From Budorcas taxicolor (Eukaryota > Chordata > Mammalia > Artiodactyla > Bovidae): a stretch of DNA of 64,000 nucleotides. Under the pieces are notes generated by a model. That model did no database searches. It saw only the letters and a list, made by a program, of their open reading frames with translations, and had not been told where the DNA came from. Shown piece after piece: positions 1 to 9,837 of this stretch. Where the stretch lies: positions 2,170,001-2,234,000 of the forward strand of contig NC_068920.1 of the NCBI RefSeq assembly GCF_023091745.1, given 5' to 3'. Numbering within the stretch: the stretch's first letter is position 1; each line of letters starts with the position of its first letter. The translations under genes were made by a program, and so were the position numbers.

Positions 1-70
1 GTCGATGCTGGGGCCTAAGACCTCGTGTGGAGTCGGGGCTGGAACCTGAGGATTCCTCTCCAGTGTTGAC
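1..70 (+). repeat. Partial monomer at left edge (3' end only)
   Basis: These 70 bases are the tail of a monomer that begins outside the window. They match the tail at 5695-5764 almost base for base, including the gtcgatgctgggg and agacctcgtgtgg variants that close C-type units. The array therefore continues leftward, probably with a C-type monomer. Confidence 0.85.
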
Positions 71-205
71 ATGGATCTTGGGGTACTTCTGAGTCTCCCC
101 AGGGGAGTCAGGCCTCGTCTCGAGTGGGGACATGCACGTGTGCTTTCCTCCCGAGGTGCAGCAGTAGTTTCACGCTTCCTGTCATGTGGATCAAGGGATC
201 TGTGG

Positions 206-257
206 CTTTCCCTCGAGGCTTTCCCTCGAGGATTTCCCACGAGGCTTTCCCACAGGG
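206..257 (+). repeat. 13-bp internal minisatellite, four copies (representative)
   Basis: Four consecutive 13-mers lie at 206-218, 219-231, 232-244 and 245-257. The first two read ctttccctcgagg; the third and fourth are atttcccacgagg and ctttcccacaggg. The same cassette sits at the same place in every monomer I read, with two to four copies. CCTCGAGG is its own reverse complement, so adjacent copies place two such arms five bases apart. Confidence 0.88.
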
Positions 258-949
258 CTGTGCCACGTGCCACCTTGGTGTGAGCCGATCCTCGGCGTGA
301 AAGACGAGCCGGTGAAGGGAAACGAGGTTCCTCTGGAATGGACTGAGACATCTGGGGGACTCTTGGAATTGTGGCACGACCCTGGAGTTCCTCTCGCCGT
401 TCCTGTTGAGAGGGCCTCCTCTTGAGATGCGACGGGAACGCCGGGAACTCTTTCCCGACGAAGCAGGGAAAGGATCCCTCATTTCGAGCTACGAGGCGGA
501 AACGGGGCGCCTCTGGATGTGGGCGGGACCCTCGTGTTTCCCTTCAAGTGGAGACGGGTATTCGGGGAACCTCTTGATTTCCACCAAGGGTGTGAAAAAC
601 CCTTTCGAAGTTCCAGAGGTGAGGTGTGATCAGCCTCGAGACGCCTCAGCGGAAATGGGCCTCATCTCGCCTGGAGGGGAGAACCTCCTGGATTTTCTCG
701 AGTTGCAGCAGGTCTTCTCCAGTTATGACAGGGACCTCAGGGACCCGCTCTGGTGGCCTCACGAAAGGCCAGTCCCCAGGCTAGTTGCTAGGAGCCCTCT
801 CGGGATTCCTCTCCCGTCCATGCCGGGGCCTCAGACCTTGTGTGGAGTCGGGGCCGGAACCTGAGGATTCCTCTCCAGTGTTGCCATGGATCTTGTGGTG
901 CTTCTGAGTCTCCCCAGGGGAGTCAGGCCTCGTCTCGAGTGGGGGCATG

Positions 950-1084
950 CACGTGCGCTTTCCTCCCGAGCTGCAGCAGTAGTGTCATGCTTCCTGTCAC
1001 GTGGATCAAGGGATCTGTGTCTTTCCATCGAGGCTGTCCCTCGAGGCTTTCCCACGAGGCTTTCCCACAGGGCTGTGCCACGTG
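950..1084. other. Triple CACGTG (E-box) cluster, representative of most monomers
   Basis: CACGTG occurs at 950-955, 998-1003 and 1079-1084 in the monomer that starts at 886. The same three positions are kept in most monomers. The hexamer is the class-B E-box recognised by bHLH-zipper proteins such as USF and MYC/MAX. Whether anything binds in heterochromatin is unknown, and the central CpG would block many of these factors if methylated. The motif is seen; a function is not claimed. Confidence 0.5.
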
Positions 1085-2516
1085 CCACCTTGGTGTGAGT
1101 CGATCCTCGGCGTGAAAGACGAGCCGGTGCAGGGAAAAGAGGTTCCTCTGGAATGAACTGAGACATCTGGGGGACTCTTGGAATGGTGGCACGACCCTGG
1201 AGTTCCTCTCACCGTTCCTGTTGAGAGGGCCTCCTCTTGAGATGCAACGGGAACGCGGGAACTCTTTCCCGACGAAGCAGGAAAAGGATCCAACATCTCG
1301 AGCTACGAGGCGGAAACCGGGCGCCTCTGGATGTTGGCGGGACCCTCGTGTTTCCTATCGAGTGGAGACGGGTATGTCGGGGAACTTCTTGATTTGCACC
1401 AAGGGTGTGAAGGACCCTTTCGAAGTTCCAGAGGTGAGGTGTGATCAGCATCGAGACGCCTCGGCGGAAATGGGCCTCATCTCGCCTGGAGTGGAGAAAC
1501 TCCTGGATTATCTCGAGTTGTGGCAGGTCTTCCCGAGTTACAACGGGGAGCTCACGGACCCGCTCTGGTGGCCTCAGGAAAGGCCAGTCCCAATGCTAGT
1601 TGCTAGGTGCCCTCTCGTGATTCCTCTCCCGTCCATTCTGGGGCCTCAGACCTTGTGTGGAGTTGGGGCCGGAACCTGAGGATTCCTCTCCAGTGTTGCC
1701 ATGGATCTTGGGGTGCTTCTGAGTCTCCCCATGGGACTCAGGCCTCGGCTCGCGTGGGGGCATGCACGTGCGCTTTCCTCCCGAGCTCCAGCAGTAGTGT
1801 CATGCTTCCTGTCACGTGGATCAAGGGATCTGTGGCTTTCCCTCGAGGCTTTCCCTTGATGCTTTCCAAGGAGGCTTTCCCACAGGGCTGTGCCCCGTGC
1901 CACCTTGGTGTGAGTCGATCCTCGGCGTGAAAGACGAGCCAGTGAAGGGAAAAGAGGTTCCTCTGGAATGGACTGAGACATCTGGGGGACTCTTGGAATG
2001 GTGGCACGACCCTGGAGTTCCTCTCGATGCTCTTGTTGAGAGGGCCTCCTCTTGAGATGTGACGGGAATGCCGGGAATTCATTCCCGACGACGCAGGGAA
2101 AGGATCCCTCAACTCAAGCTCCGAGGCGCAAACGGGGCTCCTCTGGATGTGGGCGGGACCCTCGTGTTTCCTCTCGAGTGGACACGGGTATGTCGGGGAA
2201 CTTCTTGAGTTTCACCAGGGGTGTGAAGGACCCTTTCGAAGTTCCAGATGTGAGGTGTGATTAGCTTCGAGACACCTGAGCGGAAATGGACCTCATCTCG
2301 TCTGGAGGGGAGAACCTCCTGGATTTTCTCGAGTTGCGGCAGGTCTTCTCGAGTTACGACGGGGACCTCTGGGACCCACTCTGGTGGCCTCAGGCAAGGC
2401 CAGTCCCCATGCGAGTTGCTAGGGGTCATCTCGGAATTCCTCTCCCGTCGATGCTGGGGCCTAAGACCTCGTGTGGAGTCGGGGCCGGAACGTGAGGATT
2501 CCTCTCCAGTGTTGCC

Positions 2517-4134
2517 ATGGATCTTGGGGTGCTTCTGAGTCTACCCAGGGAAGTCAGGCCTCGTCTCGAGAGGGGGCATGCACGTGCGCTTTCCTCCCGA
2601 GCTGCAGCAGTAGTGTCACGCTTCCTGTCACGTGCATCAAGGGATCGGCGGCTTTCCCTCGAGGCTTTCCCTGGAGGCTTTCCAACGAGGCTTTCCCACA
2701 GGGCTGTGCCACGTGCCACCTTGGTGTGAGTCGATCCTCGGCGTGAAAGACGAACCAGTGAAGGGAAAAGAGGTTCCTCTGGAATGGACTGAGACATCTG
2801 GGGGACTCTTGGAATGGTGGCCCGACCCTGGAGTTCCTCTCGCCGTTCCTGTTGAGAGGGCCTCCTCTTGAGATGCGACGGGAACGCGGGAACTCTTTCC
2901 CGACGAAGCAAGAAAAGGATCCAACATCTCGAGCTACGAGGCGGAAACCGGGCGCCTCTGGATGTGGCCGGGACCCTCGTGTTTCCTCTCGAGTGGAGAC
3001 GGGTATGTCGGGGAACTTCGTGATTTGCACCAAGGGTGTGAAGGACCCTTTCAAATTTCCAGAGGTGAGGTGTGATCAGCCTCGAGACGCCTCAGCAGAA
3101 AAGGGCCTCATCTCGCTTGGAGGGGAGAACCTCCTGGATTTTCTCGAGTTGCGGCAGGTCTTCTCGAGTTACGACGGGGACCTCAGGGAGCCGCTCTGGT
3201 GGCCTCAGGAAAGGCCAGTCCCCATGCTAGTTGCTAGGGGCCCTTTCGGGATTCCTCTCCCGTCCATGCCGGGGCCTCAGACCATGTGTGGAGTCCGGGC
3301 CGGAACCTGAGGATTCCTCTCCAGTGTTGCCATGGATCTTGGGGTGCTTCTCACTCTCCCAAGGGGAGTCAGGCCTCGTCTCGAGTGGGGGCATGCACGT
3401 GCGCTTTCCTCCCGAGCTGCAGCAGTAGTGTCTCGCTTCCTGTCACGTGGATCAAGGGTTCTGTGTCTTTCCATCGAGGCTTTCCCACGAGGCTTTCCCA
3501 CAGGGCTGTCCCATGTGCCACCTTGGTGTGAGTCAATCCTCGGCGTGAAAGACGAGCCGGTGAAGGGAAAAGAGGTTCCTCTGGAATGGACTGAGACATC
3601 TGGGGGACTCTTGGAATGGTGGCACGACCCTGGAGTTCCTCTCGCCGTTCCTGTTCAGAGGACCACCTCTTGACATGCGACGGGAACGCCGGGAACTCTT
3701 TCCCGACGAAGCAGGGAAAGGATCCCTCATCACGAGCTACGAGGCGGAAACGGGGCTCCTCTGGATGTGGGCGGGACCCTGGTGTTTCCTCTCGAGTGGA
3801 GACGGGTATGTCGGGGAACTTCTTGATTTGCACCAAGGGTGTGAAGGACCGTTTCGAAGTTCCAGAGGTGAGGTGTGATCAGCCTCGAGACGCCTGAGCA
3901 GAAAAGGGCCTCATCTCGCCTGGAGGGGAGAACCTCCTGGATTTTCTCGAGTTGCGGCAGGTCTTCTCGAGTTACGACGGGGACCTCAGGGAGCCGCTCT
4001 GGTGGCCTCAGGAAAGGCCAGTCCCCGTGCGAGTTGCTAAGGGCCATCTCGGGATTCCTCTCCCGTCGATGCCGGGGCCTAAGACCTCGTGTGGAGTCGG
4101 GGCCGGAACCTGAGGATTCCTCTCCAGTGTTGAT
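2517..4134 (+). repeat. Two divergent monomers (4-5) interrupting the A-B-C pattern
   Basis: Monomers start at 2517 and 3332. The first carries ggctttccctggaggctttcc in its minisatellite. The second is 803 bp because it has three 13-bp units instead of four, and its 3' half has the cctgagcagaaaagggcc variant also seen in the monomers that start at 6580 and 9024. From about 3870 the sequence runs closely parallel to 7129 onward at an offset of 3259 bp. Confidence 0.78.
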
Positions 4135-5764
4135 ATGGATCTTGGGGTGCTTCTTAGTCTCCTCAGGGGAGTCAGGCCTCGTCTAAATTGGGGGCATGCA
4201 TGTGCGCTTTCCTCCCGAGCTGCAGCAGTAGTGTCACGCTTCCTGTCACGTGGCTCAAGGGATCTGTGGCTTTCCCTCGGGGCTTTCCCTTGATGCTTTC
4301 CAAGGAGGCTTTCCCACAGGGCTGTGCTACGTGCCACCTTGGTGTGAGTCGATCATCGGTGTGAAAGACGAGCCAGTGAAGGGAAAAGAGGTTTCTCAGG
4401 AATGGACTGAGACATCTGGGGGACTCCTGGAATGGTGGCACGTCCTGGAGTTCCTCTCGCCGTTCCTGTTGAGAGCGCCTCCTCTTGAGATGTGACGGGA
4501 ATGCCGGGAATTCTTTCCCGAAGACGCAGGGAAAGGATCCCTCATCTCAAGCTCCGAGGCGGAAACGGGGCTCCTCTGGATGTGGGCGGGACCCTCGTGT
4601 TTCCTCTCGAGTGGACACGGGTATGTCGGGGAACTTCTTGAGTTGCACCAGGGGTGTGAAGGACCCTTTCGAAGTTCCAGATGTGAGGTGTGATTAGCTT
4701 CGAGACACCTGAGCGGAAATGGACCTCATCTCGCCTGGAGGGGAGAACCTCCTGGATTTTCTCGAGTTGCAGCAGCTCTTCTCGAGTTACGACGGGGACC
4801 TCTGGGACCCGCTCTGGTGGCCTCAGGAAAGGCCAGTCCCCATGCGAGTGGCTAGGGGTCTTCTCGGAATTCCTCTCCCGTCGATGCTGGGGCCTAAGAC
4901 CTCGTGTGGAGTCGGGGCTGGGACCTGAGGATTCCTCTCCAGTGTTGACATGGATCTTGGGGTACTTCTGAGTCTCCCCAGGGGAGTCGGCCTCGTCTCG
5001 AGTGGGGACATGCACGTGCGCTTTCCACCCGAGGTGCAGCAGTAGTTTCACGCTTCCAGTCACGTGGATCAAGGGATCTGTGGCTTTCCCTCGAGGCTTT
5101 CCCTCGAGGATTTCCCACGAGGCTTTCCCACAGGGCTGTGCCACGTGCCACCTTGGTGTGAGCCGATCCTCGCCGTGAAAGACGAGCCGGTGAAGGGAAA
5201 CGAGGTTCCTCTGGAATGGACTGAGACATCTGGGGGACTCTTGGAATGGTGGCACGACCCTGGAGTTCCTCTCGTCGTTCCTGTTGAGAGGGCCTCCTCT
5301 TGAGGTGTGACGGGAATGCCGGGAATTCTTTCCCGAAGACGCAGGGAAAGGATCCCTCATCTCAAGCTCCGATGCGGAAACGGGGCTCCTCTGGATGTGG
5401 GCGGGACCCTCGTGTTTCCACTCGAGTGGACACGGGTATGTCGGGGAACTTCTTGAGTTGCACCAGGGGTGTGAAGGACCCTTTCGAAGTTCCAGATGTG
5501 AGGTGTGATTAGCTTCGAGACACCTGAGCGGAAATGGACCTCATCTCGCCTGGAGGGGAGAACCTCCTGGATTTTCTCGAGTTGCAGCAGCTCTTCACGA
5601 ATTACGACGGGGACCTCTGGGACCCGCTCTGGTGGCCCCAGGAAAGGCCAGTCCCCATGCGAGTTGCTAGGGGTCATCTCGGAATTCCTCTCCCGTCGAT
5701 GCTGGGGCCTAAGACCTCGTGTGGAGTCGGGGCTGGGACCTGAGGATTCCTCTCCAGTGTTGAC
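4135..5764 (+). repeat. C-type monomer (6) and A/C hybrid monomer (7)
   Basis: Monomers start at 4135 and 4950. The first is almost identical to the one at 7394 (offset 3259); both have gtctaaattgggggcatg and cttgatgctttccaag. The second begins as A-type and then has a C-type second half, with EcoRI sites at 5323 and 5682 and gtgattagcttcgagac, so it looks like an unequal-exchange or conversion hybrid. Like other A-type monomers it carries the ggatttcccacgagg minisatellite variant. Confidence 0.78.
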
Positions 5765-8208
5765 ATGGATCTTGGGGTACTTCTGAGTCTCCCCAGGGGA
5801 GTCAGGCCTCGTCTCGAGTGGGGACATGCACGTGTGCTTTCCTCCCGAGGTGCAGCAGTAGTTTCACGCTTCCAGTCACGTGGATCAAGGGATCTGTGGC
5901 TTTCCCTCGAGGCTTTCCCTCGAGGATTTCCCACGAGGCTTTCCCACAGGGCTGTGCCACGTGCCACCTTGGTGTGAGCCGATCCTCGGCGTGAAAGACG
6001 AGCCGGTGAAGGGAAACGAGGTTCCTCTGGAAGGGACTGAGACATCTGGGGGACTCTTGGAATTGTGGCACGACCCTGGAGTTCCTCTCGCCGTTCCTGT
6101 TGAGAGGGCCTCCTCTTGAGATGCGACGGGAACGCCGGGAACTCTTTCCCGACGAAGCAGGGAAAGGATCCCTCATCTCGAGCTACGAGGCGGAAACGGG
6201 GCGCCTCTGGATGTGGGCGGGACCCTCGTGTTTCCCTTCAAGTGGAGACGGGTATTCGGGGAACCTCTTGATTTCCACCAAGGGTGTGAAAAACCCTTTC
6301 GAAGTTCCAGAGGTGAGGTGTGATCAGCCTCGAGACGCCTCAGCGGAAATGGGCCTCATCTCGCCTGGAGGGGAGAACCTCCTGGATTTTCTCGAGTTGC
6401 GGCAGGTCTTCTCGAGTTATGACAGGGACCTCAGGGACCCGCTCTGGTGGCCTCTCGAAAGGCCAGTCCCCAGGCTAGTTGCTAGGAGCCCTCTCGGGAT
6501 TCCTCTCCCGTCCATGCCGGGGCCTCAGACCTTGTGTGGAGTCGGGGCCGGAACCTGAGGATTCCTCTCCAGTGTTGCCATGGATCTTGTGGTGCTTCTG
6601 AGTCTCCCCAGGGGAGTCAGGCCTCGTCTCGAGTGGGGGCATGCACGTGCGCTTTCCTCCCGAGCTGCAGCAGTAGTGTCATGCTTCCTGTCACGTGGAT
6701 CAAGGGATCTGTGTCTTTCCATCGAGGCTGTCCCTCGAGGCTTTCCCACGAGGCTTTCCCACAGGGCTGTGCCACGTGCCACCTTGGTGTGAGTCGATCC
6801 TCGGCGTGAAAGACGAGCCGGTGCAGGGAAAAGAGGTTCCTCTGGAATGAACTGAGACATCTGGGGGACTCTTGGAATGGTGGCACGACCCTGGAGTCCT
6901 CTCACCGTTCCTGTTTAGAGGGCCTCCTCTTGAGATGCAACGGGAACGCGGGAACTCTTTCCCGACGAAGCAGGAAAAGGATCCAACATCTCGAGCTACG
7001 AGGCGGAAACCGGACGCCTCTGGATGTGGCCGGGACCCTCGTGTTTCCTCTCGAGTGGAGACGGGTATGTCGGGGAACTTCGTGATTTGCACCAAGGGTG
7101 TGAAGGACCCTTTCGAAGTTCCAGAGGTGAGGTGTGATCAGCCTCGAGACGCCTGAGCAGAAAAGGGCCTCATCTCGCCTGGAGGGGAGAACCTCCTGGA
7201 TTTTCTCGAGTTGCGGCAGGTCTTCTCGAGTTATGACGGGGACCTCAGGGAGCCGCTCTGGTGGCCTCAGGAAAGGCCAGTCCCCGTGCGAGTTGCTAGG
7301 GGCCATCTCGGGATTCCTCTCCCGTCGATGCCGGGGCCTAAGACCTCGTGTGGAGTCGGGGCCGGAACCTGAGGATTCCTCTCCAGTGTTGATATGGATC
7401 TTGGGGTGCTTCTTAGTCTCCTCAGGGGAGTCAGGCCTCGTCTAAATTGGGGGCATGCATGTGCGCTTTCCTCCCGAGCTGCAGCAGTAGTGTCACGCTT
7501 CCTGTCACGTGGCTCAAGGGATCTGTGGCTTTCCCTCGGGGCTTTCCCTTGATGCTTTCCAAGTAGGCTTTCCCACAGGGCTGTGCTACGTGCCACCTTG
7601 GTGTGAGTCGATCATCGGTGTGAAAGACGAGCCAGTGAAGGGAAAAGAGGTTTCTCAGGAATGGACTGAGACATCTGGGGGACTCCTGGAATGGTGGCAC
7701 GTCCTGGAGTTCCTCTCGCCGTTCCTGTTGAGAGCGCCTCCTCTTGAGATGTGACGGGAATGCCGGGAATTCTTTCCCGAAGACGCAGGGAAAGGATCCC
7801 TCATCTCAAGCTCCGAGGCGGAAACGGGGCTCCTCTGGATGTGGGCGGGACCCTCGTGTTTCCTCTCGAGTGGACACGGGTATGTCGGGGAACTTCTTGA
7901 GTTGCACCAGGGGTGTGAAGGACCCTTTCGAAGTTCCAGATGTGAGGTGTGATTAGCTTCGAGACACCTGAGCGGAAATGGACCTCATCTCGCCTGGAGG
8001 GGAGAACCTCATGGATTTTCTCGAGTTGCGGCAGCTCTTCTCGAGTTACGACGGGGACCTCTGGGACCCGCTCTGGTGGCCCCAGGAAAGGCCAGTCCCC
8101 ATGCGAGTTGCTAGGGGTCATCTCGGAATTCCTCTCCCGTCGATGCTGGGGCCTAAGACCTCGTGTGGAGTCGGGGCTGGGACCTGAGGATTCCTCTCCA
8201 GTGTTGAC
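5765..8208 (+). repeat. A-B-C trimer, copy 2 (monomers 8-10)
   Basis: Monomer starts are 5765 (A), 6580 (B) and 7394 (C), a 2444-bp trimer. The A and first-half B sequence recurs at 8209-9300 at exactly +2444 with few substitutions. The B monomer has a one-base loss near 6897 relative to its relatives, which brings it to 814 bp, and its second half carries cctgagcagaaaagggcc like the unit at 3332. The C monomer holds EcoRI sites at 7767 and 8126. Confidence 0.8.
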
Positions 8209-9837
8209 ATGGATCTTGGGGTACTTCTGAGTCTCCCCAGGGGAGTCAGGCCTCTTCTCGAGTGGGGACATGCACGTGTGCTTTCCTCCCGAGGTGCAGC
8301 AGTAGTTTCACGCTTCCTGTCACGTGGATCAAGGGATCTGTGGCTTTCCCTCGAGGCTTTCCCTCGAGGATTTCCCACGAGGCTTTCCCACAGGGCTGTG
8401 CCACGTGCCACCTTGGTGTGAGCCGATCCTCGGCGTGAAAGACGAGCCGGTGAAGGGAAACGAGGTTCCTCTGGAATGGACTGAGACATCTGGGGGACTC
8501 TTGGAATTGTGGCACGACCCTGGAGTTCCTCTCGCCGTTCCTGTTGAGAGGGCCTCCTCTTGAGATGCGACGGGAACGCCGGGAACTCTTTCCCGACGAA
8601 GCAGGGAAAGGATCCCTCATCTCGAGCTACGAGGCGGAAACGGGGCGCCTCTGGATGTGGGCGGGACCCTCGTGTTTCCCTTCGAGTGGAGACGGGTATT
8701 CGGGGAACCTCTTGATTTCCACCAAGGGTGTGAAAAACCCTTTCGAAGTTCCAGAGGTGAGGTGTGATCAGCCTCGAGACGCCTCAGAGGAAATGGGCCT
8801 CATCTCGCCTGGAGGGGAGAACCTCCTGGATTTTCTCGAGTTGCGGCAGGTCTTCTCGAGTTATGACAGGGACCTCAGGGACCCGCTCTGGTGGCCTCAC
8901 GAAAGGCCAGTCCCCAGGCTAGTTGCTAGGAGCCCTCTCGGGATTCCTCTCCCGTCCATGCCGGGGCCTCAGACCTTGTGTGGAGTCGGGGCCGGAACCT
9001 GAGGATTCCTCTCCAGTGTTGCCATGGATCTTGTGGTGCTTCTGAGTCTCCCCAGGGGAGTCATGTCTCGTGTCGAGTGGGGGCATGCACGTGCGCTTTC
9101 CTCCCGAGCTGCAGCAGTAGTGTCATGCTTCCTGTCACGTGGATCAAGGGAGCTGTGTCTTTCCATCGAGGCTGTCCCTCGAGGCTTTCCCACGAGGCTT
9201 TCCCACAGGGCTGTGCCACGTGCCACCTTGGTGTGAGTCGATCCTCGGCGTGAAAGACGAGCCGGTGAAGGGGAAAGAGGTCCCTCTGGAATGAACTGAG
9301 ACATCTGGGGGACTCTTGGAATGGTGGCACGACCCTGGAGTTCCTCTCACCGTTCCTGTTGAGAGGGCCTCCTCTTGAGATGCGACGGGAACCCGGGAAC
9401 TCTTTCCCGACGAAGCAGGAAAAGGATCCCTCATCTCGAGCTACGAGGCGGAAACGGGGCTTCTCTGTATGTGGCCGGGACCCTCGTGTTTCCTCTCGAG
9501 TGGAGACGGGTATGTCGGGGAACTTCGTGATTTGCACCAAGGGTGTGAAGGACCCTTTCGAAGTTCCAGAGGTGAGGTGTGATCAGCCTCGAGACGCCTG
9601 AGCAGAAAAGGGCCTCATCTCGCCTGGAGGGGAGAACCTCCTGGATTTCTCGAGTTGCGGCAGGTCTTCTCGAGTTACGATGGGGACCTCAGGGAACCGC
9701 TCTGGTGGCCTCAGGAAAGGCCAGTCCCCATGCGAGTTGCTAGGGGCCATCTCGGGATTCTTCTCCCGTCCATGCCGGGGCCTCAGACCTTGTGTGGATT
9801 AGGGGCCGGAACCTGAGGATTCCTCTCCAATGTTGCC
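8209..9837 (+). repeat. A-B pair without C (monomers 11-12)
   Basis: Monomers start at 8209 and 9024. The A unit repeats the one at 5765. The B unit has gtcatgtctcgtgtcgag at 9060, a local cluster of changes absent from the other B units. No C-type monomer follows, and the pattern ends at about 9.6 kb. The transition into the next, more divergent group is gradual, with the cctgagcagaaaagggcc variant near 9597. Confidence 0.78.

Larger units (their letters stand above)
71..2516 (+). repeat. A-B-C trimer, copy 1 (monomers 1-3)
   Basis: Monomer starts are 71 (A), 886 (B) and 1701 (C). A is marked by cgaggtgcagcagtag and by attcggggaacctcttg. B is marked by atggatcttgtggtgc and by ggctgtccctcgagg. 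C is marked by cttgatgctttccaagg, by two EcoRI sites (2075 and 2434) and by gtgattagcttcgagac. The A and early B parts correspond to 5765 onward at an offset of 5694 bp with very few differences. The second half of B here (agtggagaaactcctgg, gattatctcgag) instead resembles the monomer starting at 9838, and the first part of C differs from the C units at 4135 and 7394. The units are therefore mosaics. Confidence 0.8.

Noticed and set aside
1096..1108. RNA polymerase III B-box in gagtcgatcctcgg, which would suggest a tRNA- or SINE-derived unit
   Set aside because: Only about six of nine fixed B-box positions agree, there is no matching A-box at the right distance and no clover-leaf.
8691..8706. 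CENP-B box candidate (ttcgagtggagacggg)
   Set aside because: The core TTCGNNNNANNCGGG needs seven bases between TTCG and CGGG; here there are eight, and the central A is out of place. I saw no perfect box on either strand, though a full pattern search was not possible.
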